From assembly GCF_008831285.2 (NCBI RefSeq), contig NC_045145.1:19342802-19406801 (forward strand): 64,000 bases of DNA, given 5' to 3'. The DNA is from Nymphaea colorata. Its lineage: Eukaryota; Streptophyta; Magnoliopsida; Nymphaeales; Nymphaeaceae. Of the stretch, positions 16,101 to 25,795 are shown in pieces. The notes under the pieces were generated by a model. The model was given only the letters and a program-made list of their open reading frames with translations. It ran no database searches and was not told where the DNA came from. The position numbers and the translations under genes are program-made. The stretch's first letter is position 1. Every line of letters starts with the position of its first letter.

Positions 16101-19100
16101 GAAAGAGATGATATGATCAGTTTTTTTCATTGAACACAAGGACATTTGCAGATCTTCATGCAGAAATGGAAGAATGCTTCGTACAGTGATAACCTTTGAC
16201 GTTGAACAGGGTTTGGCTCTTCGAAAGAAAAATTTGTTCTACTCTTTTCTGCACAGCCTCCTCAATATCTTGCTGACAAAAATGTGAATTAAGTCGAACT
16301 ACGGACTCAAATCTCTTTAGAGGAACTGAGCTGCTAGTTTGATTTTTCTCATATGGTAAATGCTATAAAAACTGCATCGTTTTTTTCCTTTTTTTTTTCC
16401 ATGTCTCCTCGGCCTGCATCTGATAGAGAAAACAGCAAGAGTTTGCCCTGTATCTGTGGAGATTGAGTCGGCTCTCGGAATAGGCTGGAACTTGTTTGTG
16501 TGCATTGCAAATTAGACCCAATTTGAAGAGCATCGTTTTCAAGTTAAAATGGATATATGGTAACAAGTATGGGTTCTCTATAAAAAGAGCCTTTTTGAAA
16601 AATATTTAAGAGAAGGCAAATTCATATGTTATTCTAAAAGAAAGAAAAACAAGGCGAAAGAATGGAGAGCACAAAAGAAAAAAATGTAAAAGGGGAGTGA
16701 CCACACTGACGATGGTGGGTTCATCCCAAGCATGAAGAAGGTAACTTTGATGCATTGAAGTTGATTCAGAAAAGAGAAGAACAAAGCCCTTTCACCATTG
16801 AAGAAAGAATTTGCATCTTTATGGAGGTTCTTGAACGGGCTTTGCAATCCCTTGAGATAAGTGATTTTTTATTGTCGTTTTTACTGTTGAAGACACATGT
16901 TACTTGGATGGTAAAATATATGTTTGCTCTCGTTATATGTTGAGATAACTCAATAGAAAAGATATCTTGAGTTCCTTTTATATATTTGCTCTCTTTTGTA
17001 AGCTCTGTCATGTATGGGCCCATAGGTAATTGTAATGATAAAACTGATGCTTTTATCTGTTAATACGAAAACATATGGTTATTCATATTTGATTGCTCCA
17101 CAAACTATTATTTGTGGACCCAATTTTCCATTTAGGTACGTGGCTTAACTCAGGAGCACAAGTTTCCCAGATAATCAAGCTCCATTTGAGATGTAAATTA
17201 CTCCGATTCAGAAAACCTGCACATATAGAGATTCAGATCAACTGAATGCTATACAACCGGCCAAACAGGGAGAATCCATGCAAAACCATTGCCTAGCTAA
17301 ACTTTGCATCCGAAGCTCCACCAATGGTGTTCTCTAGAAAAGGTTTCAAGAAAGGAATTGTGTGGCTGCTAAGGGTATATATTTCCTATAGCCTATTGCT
17401 TGTATCCAACCGGCCTAGTCATGTATGTTTCTAAATGTAGCCATATAAAGGTAAGCTACTTTATAGGTCCCAGTGGCAAACCACCAACACTTAGATGATC
17501 AGATTCCTCATGAACACATTCAGTTTTCACAGTTAAAAAATTGGTATACAAGAAAAGAGCACCCTTAAGAGTTAAGATCAACATTTAAACAAAGCTATTC
17601 TGTTGAAGACAACTAAAAATATGATTGAATTAAACATGTAACCAATTGAGGGAAACATATAAAAGGAGAAGGCTACATGTGCCGTTGTTTCGTTTCTTGG
17701 GGAGAAGAAAAAGGGTACTGCACTTTCAAACAAACAGAGTTTGAGGCTTACAGAAGAAGGCATTGCCTTTTTAGTGCATGCGGATGCTTTAGGTAGAGAT
17801 GATAGGAGAAGTACGAACTTTTCTTTTTTGTGCATGACTCCAGATTCCATTCTCGTCTTCAGTGGGACAGGATTAGATGCGTTTGGAGCAATCCAAGCTC
17901 GTGTATCTGGCAAATCAAAGTGCCATGACATAAAATCTCGAGGCTGATTGTGATGCTCATTCTTAGCACCTTTTTCATTGTTTTAACCGTAATTATAGAA
18001 TCGAAATCCGAGTTCAGATCCTAAAAAATGCATTAAATTTCTGAAATTCCCAAAGCCTTAGATCACTAGTGGTCATGCTAAGACAACATCTGTGTGTGTG
18101 TGCGCGCACGCGTCTCAGTCTCTGTTATCTCCTAAGCTGCTGTAAATTATAAGTTGCTTACAGAAGAATATGTTCATACTTCGAAAGGAAAAGAGGCCAT
18201 GCTATCTCTTGAATAACAGCCGAGATCCTCTGCGAAGATTAATTCCTCACGGAATCCATCATTCCCATATATGGATAGATATCTTTCAGCCAAAGGGAAA
18301 GTGAAGATTTAGTATCATGATCTGGGTACAGGCGGCCACATAGAATTAATAGCTACCATCACGGAAGATGAAGGCTGCTTGAGAAGCGTGGAAACCCACA
18401 TTCTTTTCTTGATTCCTCTGGACATTGCATGTGCTCTTTGCTTGTCTCGATTTAGTAAAAACTATTAATAAGAAAATGAGGGGGATATAATCTTTTCCTC
18501 AGTGAAGTAGAAAGAAACACCGAATTATTGGATTTGGTTTAGCAAAGCTAGCTTATGTCGTCCTTAATTCGAGTATGGACTTCCATTGAGAATCAGATGC
18601 CTAAGATTAACGCTCAACCTGATAGAAACTCCATGATCCACTGAAACCAAGTAAAGTACCTGGTGATATTGATTAGCTTTGTGAAACTAATAATGGAAAC
18701 TCTGTGGATTCCTTTCATCTTACTTCAATCTTGACTCTTGAGAACTGATGTTTCACTCCTTTTACCCTCCTAACATGACTGAATGTGCTGAACGGGAGAT
18801 CCAAACTTGATAGGCAAATGCTACCTCTGCAGTTCTATTAAATAAAACCTTTTCTATGGTGCCATGTGGATGCTACTCTCAGCATTTTCTGATTAATCTT
18901 CATCTTCTAGATTGATATGTTTTCTTTCATCTGTCAAACCATCCTAACGGATTCATAAAAGTGCATCAAGTTTTATGGAACAAAAAGGGATGTCAAGATT
19001 ATTCCAAATTCTTGCTTTACCTTAGTATTAAATCATGAAATTTGTCTACACCTACGAGTTACCTCTGATTCTTACCCCATGTTAATGCTGGTTTCCGAAA

Positions 19101-20802
19101 ACTTATAACATATTCTCGGTTTCATTTCAGTTTGACTTTATACATCTCATTTGTAGTCCTTTGAGCACATTTCCTTTTTTCATTGATATTCTGAAGTTTC
19201 CCAGAACCTTTTCCCCCTTTTGGCAGAAAACAGAAAACCGAAGGTCGACCAAATATCCTGATCCAATATCTAAGAGTGTGCTTTTCAGAGGAAACTCTAA
19301 CAAGCCAAGCTGCAGCCTGCTTGTGCCAAAATTAGAGCCGAAGTCTTGGATGCTTCTCCTAAGAAAGAAAATAAACACCAACTGTGATGACTTTACAGCA
19401 AACGAGTTGCCCCCACCTTGGTCACTTCATGCCCTGAGTCTGAGAATCAAATCATGTTCCATGCGAGATTCAGCTTCTGAATGACAACAAAATTTTCATG
19501 CTCCGGTTTTAAGTAAAAGCATTTATTATGATCCAACGAGTCCATGTTATTACAGCTAGCTTCTCAAGCCACTGATGCAGGGTTGGTTTCCACAGTCCAC
19601 TCAGTACAGTCCAACTTCATCCTCATTGACTTGATGGCGTCATTTGTTCTGTAAATGCACACAAATCCAGTCGTTTCTGAGCTGATCCAAACGGGGAGCA
19701 GAAAGGTAGAACTAGCCAGCAAAGAGGAGAATCAGAGAAGAAGCTGCCAATTGCCAGTCACCGATCTTCAGAACGTAATTAAGTCGTCCATGATAGCTGA
19801 TCCTCTTAATTGTCTATGACTTAAAAACATAGTCACAAATATCATTTTCTCGTTTTAAACGACGAAAATTTTCTCGGAATAACATGGTGAACTTGAAAAT
19901 GGAAAAAAAGGGAAAAATCTGACGTGAAACATAGGGTTATACACTTTCCTGGACTATAACCTTGAGTTTTAGTGACGATTTCAGTAAGAGGTGAATTTAA
20001 TTTTTTTTTGTTCGTTCTGGGCTTGTGGAGAAAACTAGAATAAATGATGATTTTCCTTGCCGACTGATGTGTTCATTTCAGAGTTACAACATGAGAGTTC
20101 TAGGAGATGGGGATTCATTTCAGAGCCACGTATGCGATGCAACTGCAGTCATGTTCAAAGTTCACAATTTAACTTTACGAAAATGGCAGCCTAAAAGTGA
20201 TTTTTCAGATTAAACTTTTTCCCCTTCATATAATTGAACAATAATTCGTTTTGAACATTGAAATTTTTTAATAAGAAAACAAGCTAAAGTAACTAAAACA
20301 CCAAAAATGTAAAAGGGCAGAGGAAAAGGGGACAGCCCATGATATCTATCGTAGGTTAAACATCAACAGAGTGTCATGGGGAATCGACTGCAACCTTCGG
20401 TGGCTTAATCTTTTGCGATGAGTTCATGGGAAGTGTATTAGGGATTGGAGTATCTGTGGATATACAAATTGTATGAATTCGGTGCATCTTGATCATCTGA
20501 AGTTACTTTTGCATGATTAATGGATAATAATTACCACCTGATTGACGTTTTCATCTCGCATTGGAAAAACCAATTTGATGATAATTATTTACTGTTCCCA
20601 TGTCAGTCTCTTCGTATTTCTGTCTGCTATGGAAATCGTTAGTTCCACAATATAATCTGTCATTCTGCTGGTGATTTTTTTTATATAGAAAGGTAACCCA
20701 AGTGAATGTTTTCGCATTTGAGTTTAACAGCTGGAAAGCTTCACGAAAATGCAGACAGGGGAACGAATATGAAACTTTTCTCTCATGAAGCACTAGGATT
20801 TC
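13194..20802. other. 7.6 kb of DNA with no recognised gene
   Basis: I see no family-level protein similarity on either strand. Short open frames (for example 13610-13885 plus, 17578-17931 minus, 19161-19484 plus) lack domains or a convincing exon structure. The only notable structure is an alternating GT/GC tract at 18091-18112 that could adopt Z-DNA. Degenerate repeats or short exons of an unknown gene cannot be excluded. Confidence 0.4.
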
Positions 20803-21113
20803 TATTGAAGAACGTTTTTGTTTTATGCACTGCTTTCTGATCAGTTATTTTTTATAAAGACGTGTCTCAAACTTTGGTCGTTCATTTTGTTGGTTGGCAG
20901 TTATTTTATGAACAGTTATCATCTTCTACCTTCAGTTTTGGTGAGAAGGTGTGTTATGTTTTTTTCATGTTCTCTCACTTGTAAAATAACTGGTTGTTAG
21001 TATGAGAAAGCAGCCATTGTGCTGTCTTGTGTGTGGATGTAGGCCATTGATCAGGCCGAACCACTTTAAGCTCTGCGTGTTTCCTCTATCTTTCTTACTC
21101 TTTTATTTCAACA
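20803..21113 (+). repeat. 5' LTR of the copia element
   Basis: A 311-bp copy starting TATTGAAGAACG (the 3' LTR has TGTTGAAGAACG) and ending TTTCAACA directly before the primer-binding site. TGTTGAA/TTCAACA are the terminal inverted repeats. Relative to the 3' LTR it lacks about 9 bases near 20942. Confidence 0.93.
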
Positions 21114-21125
21114 TGGTATCAGAGC
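21114..21125 (+). promoter_or_regulatory. Primer-binding site (initiator tRNA-Met type)
   Basis: TGGTATCAGAGC, the standard plant LTR-retrotransposon primer-binding site complementary to the 3' end of initiator tRNA-Met. It abuts the CA end of the 5' LTR. Confidence 0.95.
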
Positions 21126-21776
21126 GTTTAACATTTCCTCCGAGGTTGTTGGGGCTTCGATCCAAAGTTTCAGAGTTATTCTATTGAGGAGTCAAGCAGA
21201 TTGGGCTCTGTTTCTGTTGTTCACGGATTTGGTTTTTTTTTATCACTTGCTGGAATCTGGCGATGGAGGACAATCAATGGACAGCAACTTGAAGATCATC
21301 ATCGCCCTCAATCCACGATCAATCTATTGAAGTTTGGATTCAATTAGTCCATGATCAAGGGAGAAATCATCAATGCCCAAAGGAACAATACTGGTTCTGG
21401 TTCTGAAGAACAGAGAGATTGTGAAATCCAGCCGTAGAAAAAATGGGCGTGATCATTCCTCAAAGCTCCGTTGGGGCTGAAATTTGGATCGTCCCTTCTT
21501 CTTCATCTTGTTGATCTTCAGTCCAAATTTCAGAAAAAACGGACCAACGGTTGATTTTCTACGAATTTTTTAGTACTGCAAGGTCCTGAGACGGGAGACC
21601 CTGTTCTACTACATTCTGCGACTGAAATTTCTTGAAGGATAAATTCTTAACACAATTTTTTTTTGGAAGCTCAGCTTGAGCTAGGAGATTGGGCATCCAC
21701 TCCTAAGGGTATTAGAAACTTGCTGACCAATTTTGGAGATTTTTAGAGTTGGAGGTGATTTTTAAAAATTCAGCGA

Positions 21777-22500
21777 GTGGTTGCTGGTCTTGAAAGGTGC
21801 ATGAGCAGACCCGATTTCCTTATTCTCATCTTCGTGAGCATCATGGCTGAAACAGTTGAGAAAATTGGAAAAAAGCCAAAGAGCTGTATAGTGAGAAAAA
21901 CAATATTGCTAGAATGTTTCATTTGTCAAAAAAAAAATTATAGTGTAAAGAAAGATCAGAAAACCAGTTTCGATGAACATCTTGGTGATCTTCAAGGATT
22001 GTGGGACACTTGTTGATATGACTTAAAGTCTGCAAACTAGATAACGTTTACATGAGCAGCAAAAAAATTTTCAATTGTTAACAGTCTTGGTACAAAATAT
22101 GAACCAATACGGCAGCAGATTTTTATGAATACATTACTGCCGTCGTTATCCACCATTTATTTTTTATTAATGAGGGATGAATCAAGGAAGCATGTCATGA
22201 TTCCCTCGCTGCCAAAGGGAGAAGAATTTGATGATAAAGTAGCATTTGTGGCTACAGAAAGATAGAATGGGTTTAACCGATGAAAAGGAAAAATAAAGAT
22301 AGTTTGCACCTATTGTAAAAAGGAAGGACACTTGCGTGAGCATTGTTGAGATTTGTATGGGAGACCAGACCCTAAGAAATCACCGTTTGAAAAATCTAAA
22401 GAAACATCATCCTTGGCAAAAGTAGCTGCTACCAAATCTAGAGAGACTAATGATGCTACAACTGTTTTAGAAAGATTTTAGATTTGTTAAAGCACATGTC
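21777..22500 (+). pseudogene. copia gag remnant with CCHC zinc knuckle
   Basis: Degenerate gag. The clearest piece is the retroviral-type zinc knuckle C-TY-C-KKEG-H-LREH-C at 22305-22346 (CX2CX4HX4C). It is followed by an in-frame TGA at 22347 where the family has Trp (CWDLYGRPDPKK), a G-to-A change. Downstream the frame continues with DLYGRPDPKKSPFEKSKE. An upstream open frame (21777-22016) includes SFDEHLGDLQGLWDTC, plausible for gag, but the region is broken by several stops. Gag forms the nucleocapsid in intact relatives; this copy cannot. Confidence 0.8.
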
Positions 22501-22559
22501 TGTTAAGCAAGAAGCCATGGCTGCATCAGCAAGAAATTTCACTGTCTAACCCCAAAGAT

Positions 22560-22950
22560 ATGTTTTCTAATACTTGGGTGTTAGACTCTGGAGCAAGTGA
22601 CCACATACCATGGATCGACATCTACTTAAGAACTATTCAACTCATAATGTTGATAAATCTGTTATATAGCAAATAGGTCTTCTATGTGAGTCGTATTGGT
22701 GAAATGTCATTTTTAAATCAGCCTATTAGCTCCAAAATTCTGCACATGTCATTGTTGTGTTACTTTCTCTCCAATTGATGTGATTATTCAGGACATTGCG
22801 ACGAGGAAGATGATTGGTAAGGGAGAATTATGCCGCGACGCTTATTGGCTGGATAACACAAGTAGTGCACTGGTCACAAGTTCTAAATCAAATGGAGAGT
22901 TATGGCACCGGTGCCTTGGACATGTGTCAAGTCAAACTTTTAAGTTCTAA
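22560..22950 (+). pseudogene. copia protease and pre-integrase remnant
   Basis: WVLDSGASDHIP with the aspartic-protease active-site triplet DSG (gac tct gga at 22584-22592) marks the pol protease. Further on, GELCRDAYWLD and GELWHRCLGHVS at about 22820-22935 are the GAG-pre-integrase segment with the two His of the HHCC zinc-binding motif. The frame between them is interrupted. The stretch ends in a stop shortly after GHVSSQTFKF. Confidence 0.85.
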
Positions 22951-22971
22951 TGCCTGAGTTAGTCTTTAATT

Positions 22972-23972
22972 CGCGGTTATATGACATTTGCAAATTTGCC
23001 AAGATGTCTAGATTACTGTTTGATACTATATAACATCATACTAACACTTTGTTTGAGTTAGTGCATTCTACTGTTTGGGGCCCTATGCCATTTAATTCTT
23101 ATAATAGATATCGTGTGACTTTCATTGATGATTATTCTAAAATGACATGGTTGAAACGGCTAGAAATCTAAAAATGAAGTTTTTTCAAAGTTTTGTGAGG
23201 TTTTTTAGGATGATTGAAACTTAGTATAATGCTCGTGTGAAGATTCTGAGACCAGACAATGGAACTCAATGCAAAAATCAAGAATTTGATCAATTTAAGG
23301 AAATGCATGGTATTACTCATCAATTTACATGTGTGGATACTCCCCAATAGAACAGGGTGGCTGAGAAGAAAAATAGACATCTGTTAGAAAAAACTCGCTC
23401 ATTACTTTTCCAAATTTCAGTACCAAAAAGATTTTGGAGTGATGCAATTATGACAGCATGTTATATAAACAGACTTCCATCAAGACATTTGAATAATAAA
23501 TCTTCAATGAAAATTTTTATGAAGAGACCTATCAAAATTGCACACTTAAGGACTTTGGGTGTGTAGTTTTTGTCATATACAAAGGATCTGACAAGTTAAG
23601 TCAAAAAGCCAAGCGATGTGTCTTCTTGGGATATCTTTCATAAAAAAAGGGATATCGGTGCTTCGATTTAGAAACAACCAAGTATTGATCTCACGAGATA
23701 TTTGTTTTGATGAGCAGGAACCATTCTTTAAGGTCATTGAGCGAAAGGGGGAGTCATCAAATCATAATGTTGTACCTATAATGGAGGACTACAAAGAGTT
23801 TGATGTGTTTATTGTTTCACCTCAACGACAAGTAGACCTTAATGAAGTAACAAATCAAGTTGATGATGATGATGATGGTACTACTAATGAGGGTGAAGCT
23901 ATCCAAAATTCAATTTTAGAGACTACAGCGAGAAGATCTCAAAGGGACACTTATCCTCCAAGGTATTTGTAA
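22972..23972 (+). pseudogene. copia integrase remnant
   Basis: The HHCC finger continues as YDICKFAKMSR, with the first Cys changed to Tyr. In the core, LVHSTVWGPMP replaces the usual HSDVWGP, so the first catalytic Asp is lost (act at 23070-23072). The second Asp survives in RPDNGTQ (23255-23257), and the Glu in RVAEKKNRHLLEKTRSLL. A TAG at 23348-23350 stands where CAG (Gln) is expected in TPQQNG. FWSDAIMTACYINRLPS and the C-terminal region to SQRDTYPPRYL follow, with a frame break near 23570. Confidence 0.9.
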
Positions 23973-24056
23973 GACTATGTTACTTACTCTACTCAAACAT
24001 TTCCAATTAATCATTATCTATGCTATAATCGGGTATCGCCAAAGGATGTTGCATAC

Positions 24057-24505
24057 TTGAGTAATATATCTAAAGTTGTTAATCAATATTCCTATCAAGA
24101 AGCTATGAAGAATTGTGTTTGGGTAGAAGCGATCAACGAAGAGCTAAATGCTCTTTACAAAAGTAACACTTGGGAACTAGTTCAAGTAGCAAATGATAAG
24201 AAGGTGATTGGCTGTAGGTGGATTTTTAAAACCAAGTATTATAGTGACGGTACCATAGAGCGACACAAAGCTCGGCTTGTAGCAAAATGTTACACTCAAA
24301 CTCATGGATTGGACTATGATGAAACATTTGCTCCCGTTGTTAAAATGAACACTCTCACAATTATTTTATCCATTGCTTGCAATCTCAATTGGGAACTATT
24401 TTAGTTAGATGGAAAAAATGCATTTCTACAAGGTGATTTGAACGAGAAAGTATATACGCAATTACCTCCAGGGCACCCACAAGAAGAAAATCCACATCAA
24501 GATAC
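24057..24505 (+). pseudogene. copia reverse transcriptase, N-terminal part only
   Basis: It reads YQEAMKNCVWVEAINEELNAL..NTWELV, then GCRWIFKTKY, RHKARLVAKCYTQTHGLDY, ETFAPVVKMNT, and after a TAG at 24402-24404 LDGKNAFLQGDLNEKVYTQLPPG. This is the start of the copia RT domain with the first catalytic Asp. The remaining RT, including the YVDD motif, is absent: sequence jumps near 24505-24515 straight to the RNase H region. The stop is CAG to TAG relative to the family FQLDVKNAFL. Confidence 0.92.
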
Positions 24506-24511
24506 TGTGTT

Positions 24512-24931
24512 TTTGTTAGAGGAAATTTAGTGACATGGAAAAGTAAAAAACAACATACGGTGTCATGATCCAGTGCAGAAGCAGAGTATAGAGCGATGAC
24601 TACTACAGCGAGTGAACTTGTTTGGGTTAAATCTTTCATTTGTGAAATGAGATTCAAAGTTGAAAAACCAGTTTCTATGCATTGTGACAACCAAGCGGTG
24701 ATACACATTGCAGCTAATTCAGTATTTCATGAGCGCACTAAACACATAGAAATTTACTGCCATTATGTGCGCGAACATATTCAGCAAAAGGTGATTACAA
24801 CTCTATACACTAGAAGCAATGATCTGATTGCCGATGGATTAACTAAAGGCTTGGATATGAGATGGCTTGAAAAGCTAAAATTCAAGTGGGGATGCTATAA
24901 TCTCTACGCCCCACTTGAGGGGGAGTGTTGA
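24512..24931 (+). pseudogene. copia RNase H remnant
   Basis: VFVRGNLVTWKSKKQHTVS, then a TGA (24566-24568) where SRSSAEAEY has CGA, then SSAEAEYRAMTTTASELVW, MHCDNQAVIHIAAN, HERTKHIEIYCHYVRE and DLIADGLTKGL. These are the C-terminal copia RNase H hallmarks, with acidic catalytic residues retained after the stop. The last codons run through the polypurine tract into the 3' LTR. Confidence 0.92.
24917..24925 (+). promoter_or_regulatory. Polypurine tract
   Basis: GAGGGGGAG immediately before TGTTGAAG of the 3' LTR, the usual plus-strand priming site of copia elements. Confidence 0.9.
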
Positions 24932-25245
24932 AGAACGTTTTTGTTTTATGCAGGTCTTTTTGATCAGTTATTTTTTATAAAGATGTGTCTCAAATTTTGG
25001 ACACTCATTTTGTTGGTTGGCAGTTGTTTTATGAACAGTTATCATCTCCTACCTTCAGTTTTGGTTCCTTCACGGTGGAGGTGTGTTATGTTTTTTTCAT
25101 GTTCTTTCACTTGTAAAAGAATTGATTGTTAGTGTGAGAAAGCAGCCATTGTATTGTCTTGTGTGTGAATGTAGGCCATTGATCAGGCTGAACCACGTTA
25201 AGCTCTACGTGTTTCCTCTATCTTCCTTACTCTCTTATTTCAACA
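24926..25245 (+). repeat. 3' LTR of the copia element
   Basis: A 320-bp copy from TGTTGAAG to TTTCAACA. It differs from the 5' LTR by roughly two dozen substitutions, many of them C/T or G/A, plus a few small indels. Confidence 0.93.
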
Positions 25246-25605
25246 TTTCCTTTTGATAGGGGAACTGAGATAAATTTGAGACTCAAAAGCTTAAAACAGG
25301 AAACTTAGAACATAGATCTGATCTTCTTTTCAACATCGTATGAAGGGAACCCAAAAGGCTTGGTGCTCTGTATGGCATCAACATTCTATTGCTTAATCTT
25401 CATGATTTTGAGAGCCATGCCCTGCACACCAGCCCTACGTAGTAGTCATATAGCTAAAGTGTTGTCTTCCTGACAATCTTGCATTTCCACTACGGAGGGT
25501 GCAAAATGGTTTTCAACCAAAATCATTTCAACAAAAAATGAAGATTGAAAATGTATATTATAGTCTTCCTCTGAACTTCATTCGCCTTCTTGAATTAAGG
25601 CCTTA
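25246..25605. other. Intergenic between copia element and solo LTR
   Basis: 360 bases of AT-rich DNA with nothing recognisable. Confidence 0.5.
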
Positions 25606-25795
25606 TGTAACAAACCCGACCCATTCCTGTGCTCAGGTCCCTGGTTCGGTGGATCCCAACCCGCCTTTTAACAGTTTCGGCTCCAGCCTGAAAAAGACTA
25701 GAAACCAGGACAATCATCTCATTAATGACCCCCCTTTATAAGTCATTGAAAATCTCTCACAATCTTCAATACGAGACTAAACATTTGGGCTTACA
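25606..25795 (-). mobile_element. Solo LTR of a second LTR-retrotransposon family
   Basis: A 190-bp element with termini TGTAAC..CTTACA (TGTAA/TTACA inverted ends) and a perfect 5-bp target duplication CCTTA at 25601-25605 and 25796-25800. On the minus strand it reads TGTAAGCCCAAATGTTTAG, TCGTATTGAAGATTGTGAGA and so on. It is clearly homologous to 50207-50420, where the same LTR is followed by a primer-binding site. A lone LTR with intact duplication is the product of LTR-LTR recombination. Confidence 0.88.

Larger units (their letters stand above)
20803..25245 (+). mobile_element. Decayed Ty1/copia LTR retrotransposon
   Basis: A 4443-bp element with recognisable LTRs at both ends, a primer-binding site, a polypurine tract, and gag, protease, integrase, reverse transcriptase and RNase H remnants in copia order (integrase before RT). 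The short direct repeat 'tttc' abuts both ends (20799-20802 and 25246-25249), consistent with a partly eroded 5-bp target duplication. At about 4.4 kb it is slightly short for a full copia element because the RT core is deleted. In-frame stops, frame breaks and lost catalytic residues make it non-autonomous. About two dozen differences between the LTRs indicate an old insertion. Confidence 0.95.

Noticed and set aside
18091-18112. Alternating GT/GC tract as a functional Z-DNA element
   Set aside because: It is a 22-base tract with no gene nearby to give it a role; mentioned only in the regional entry.
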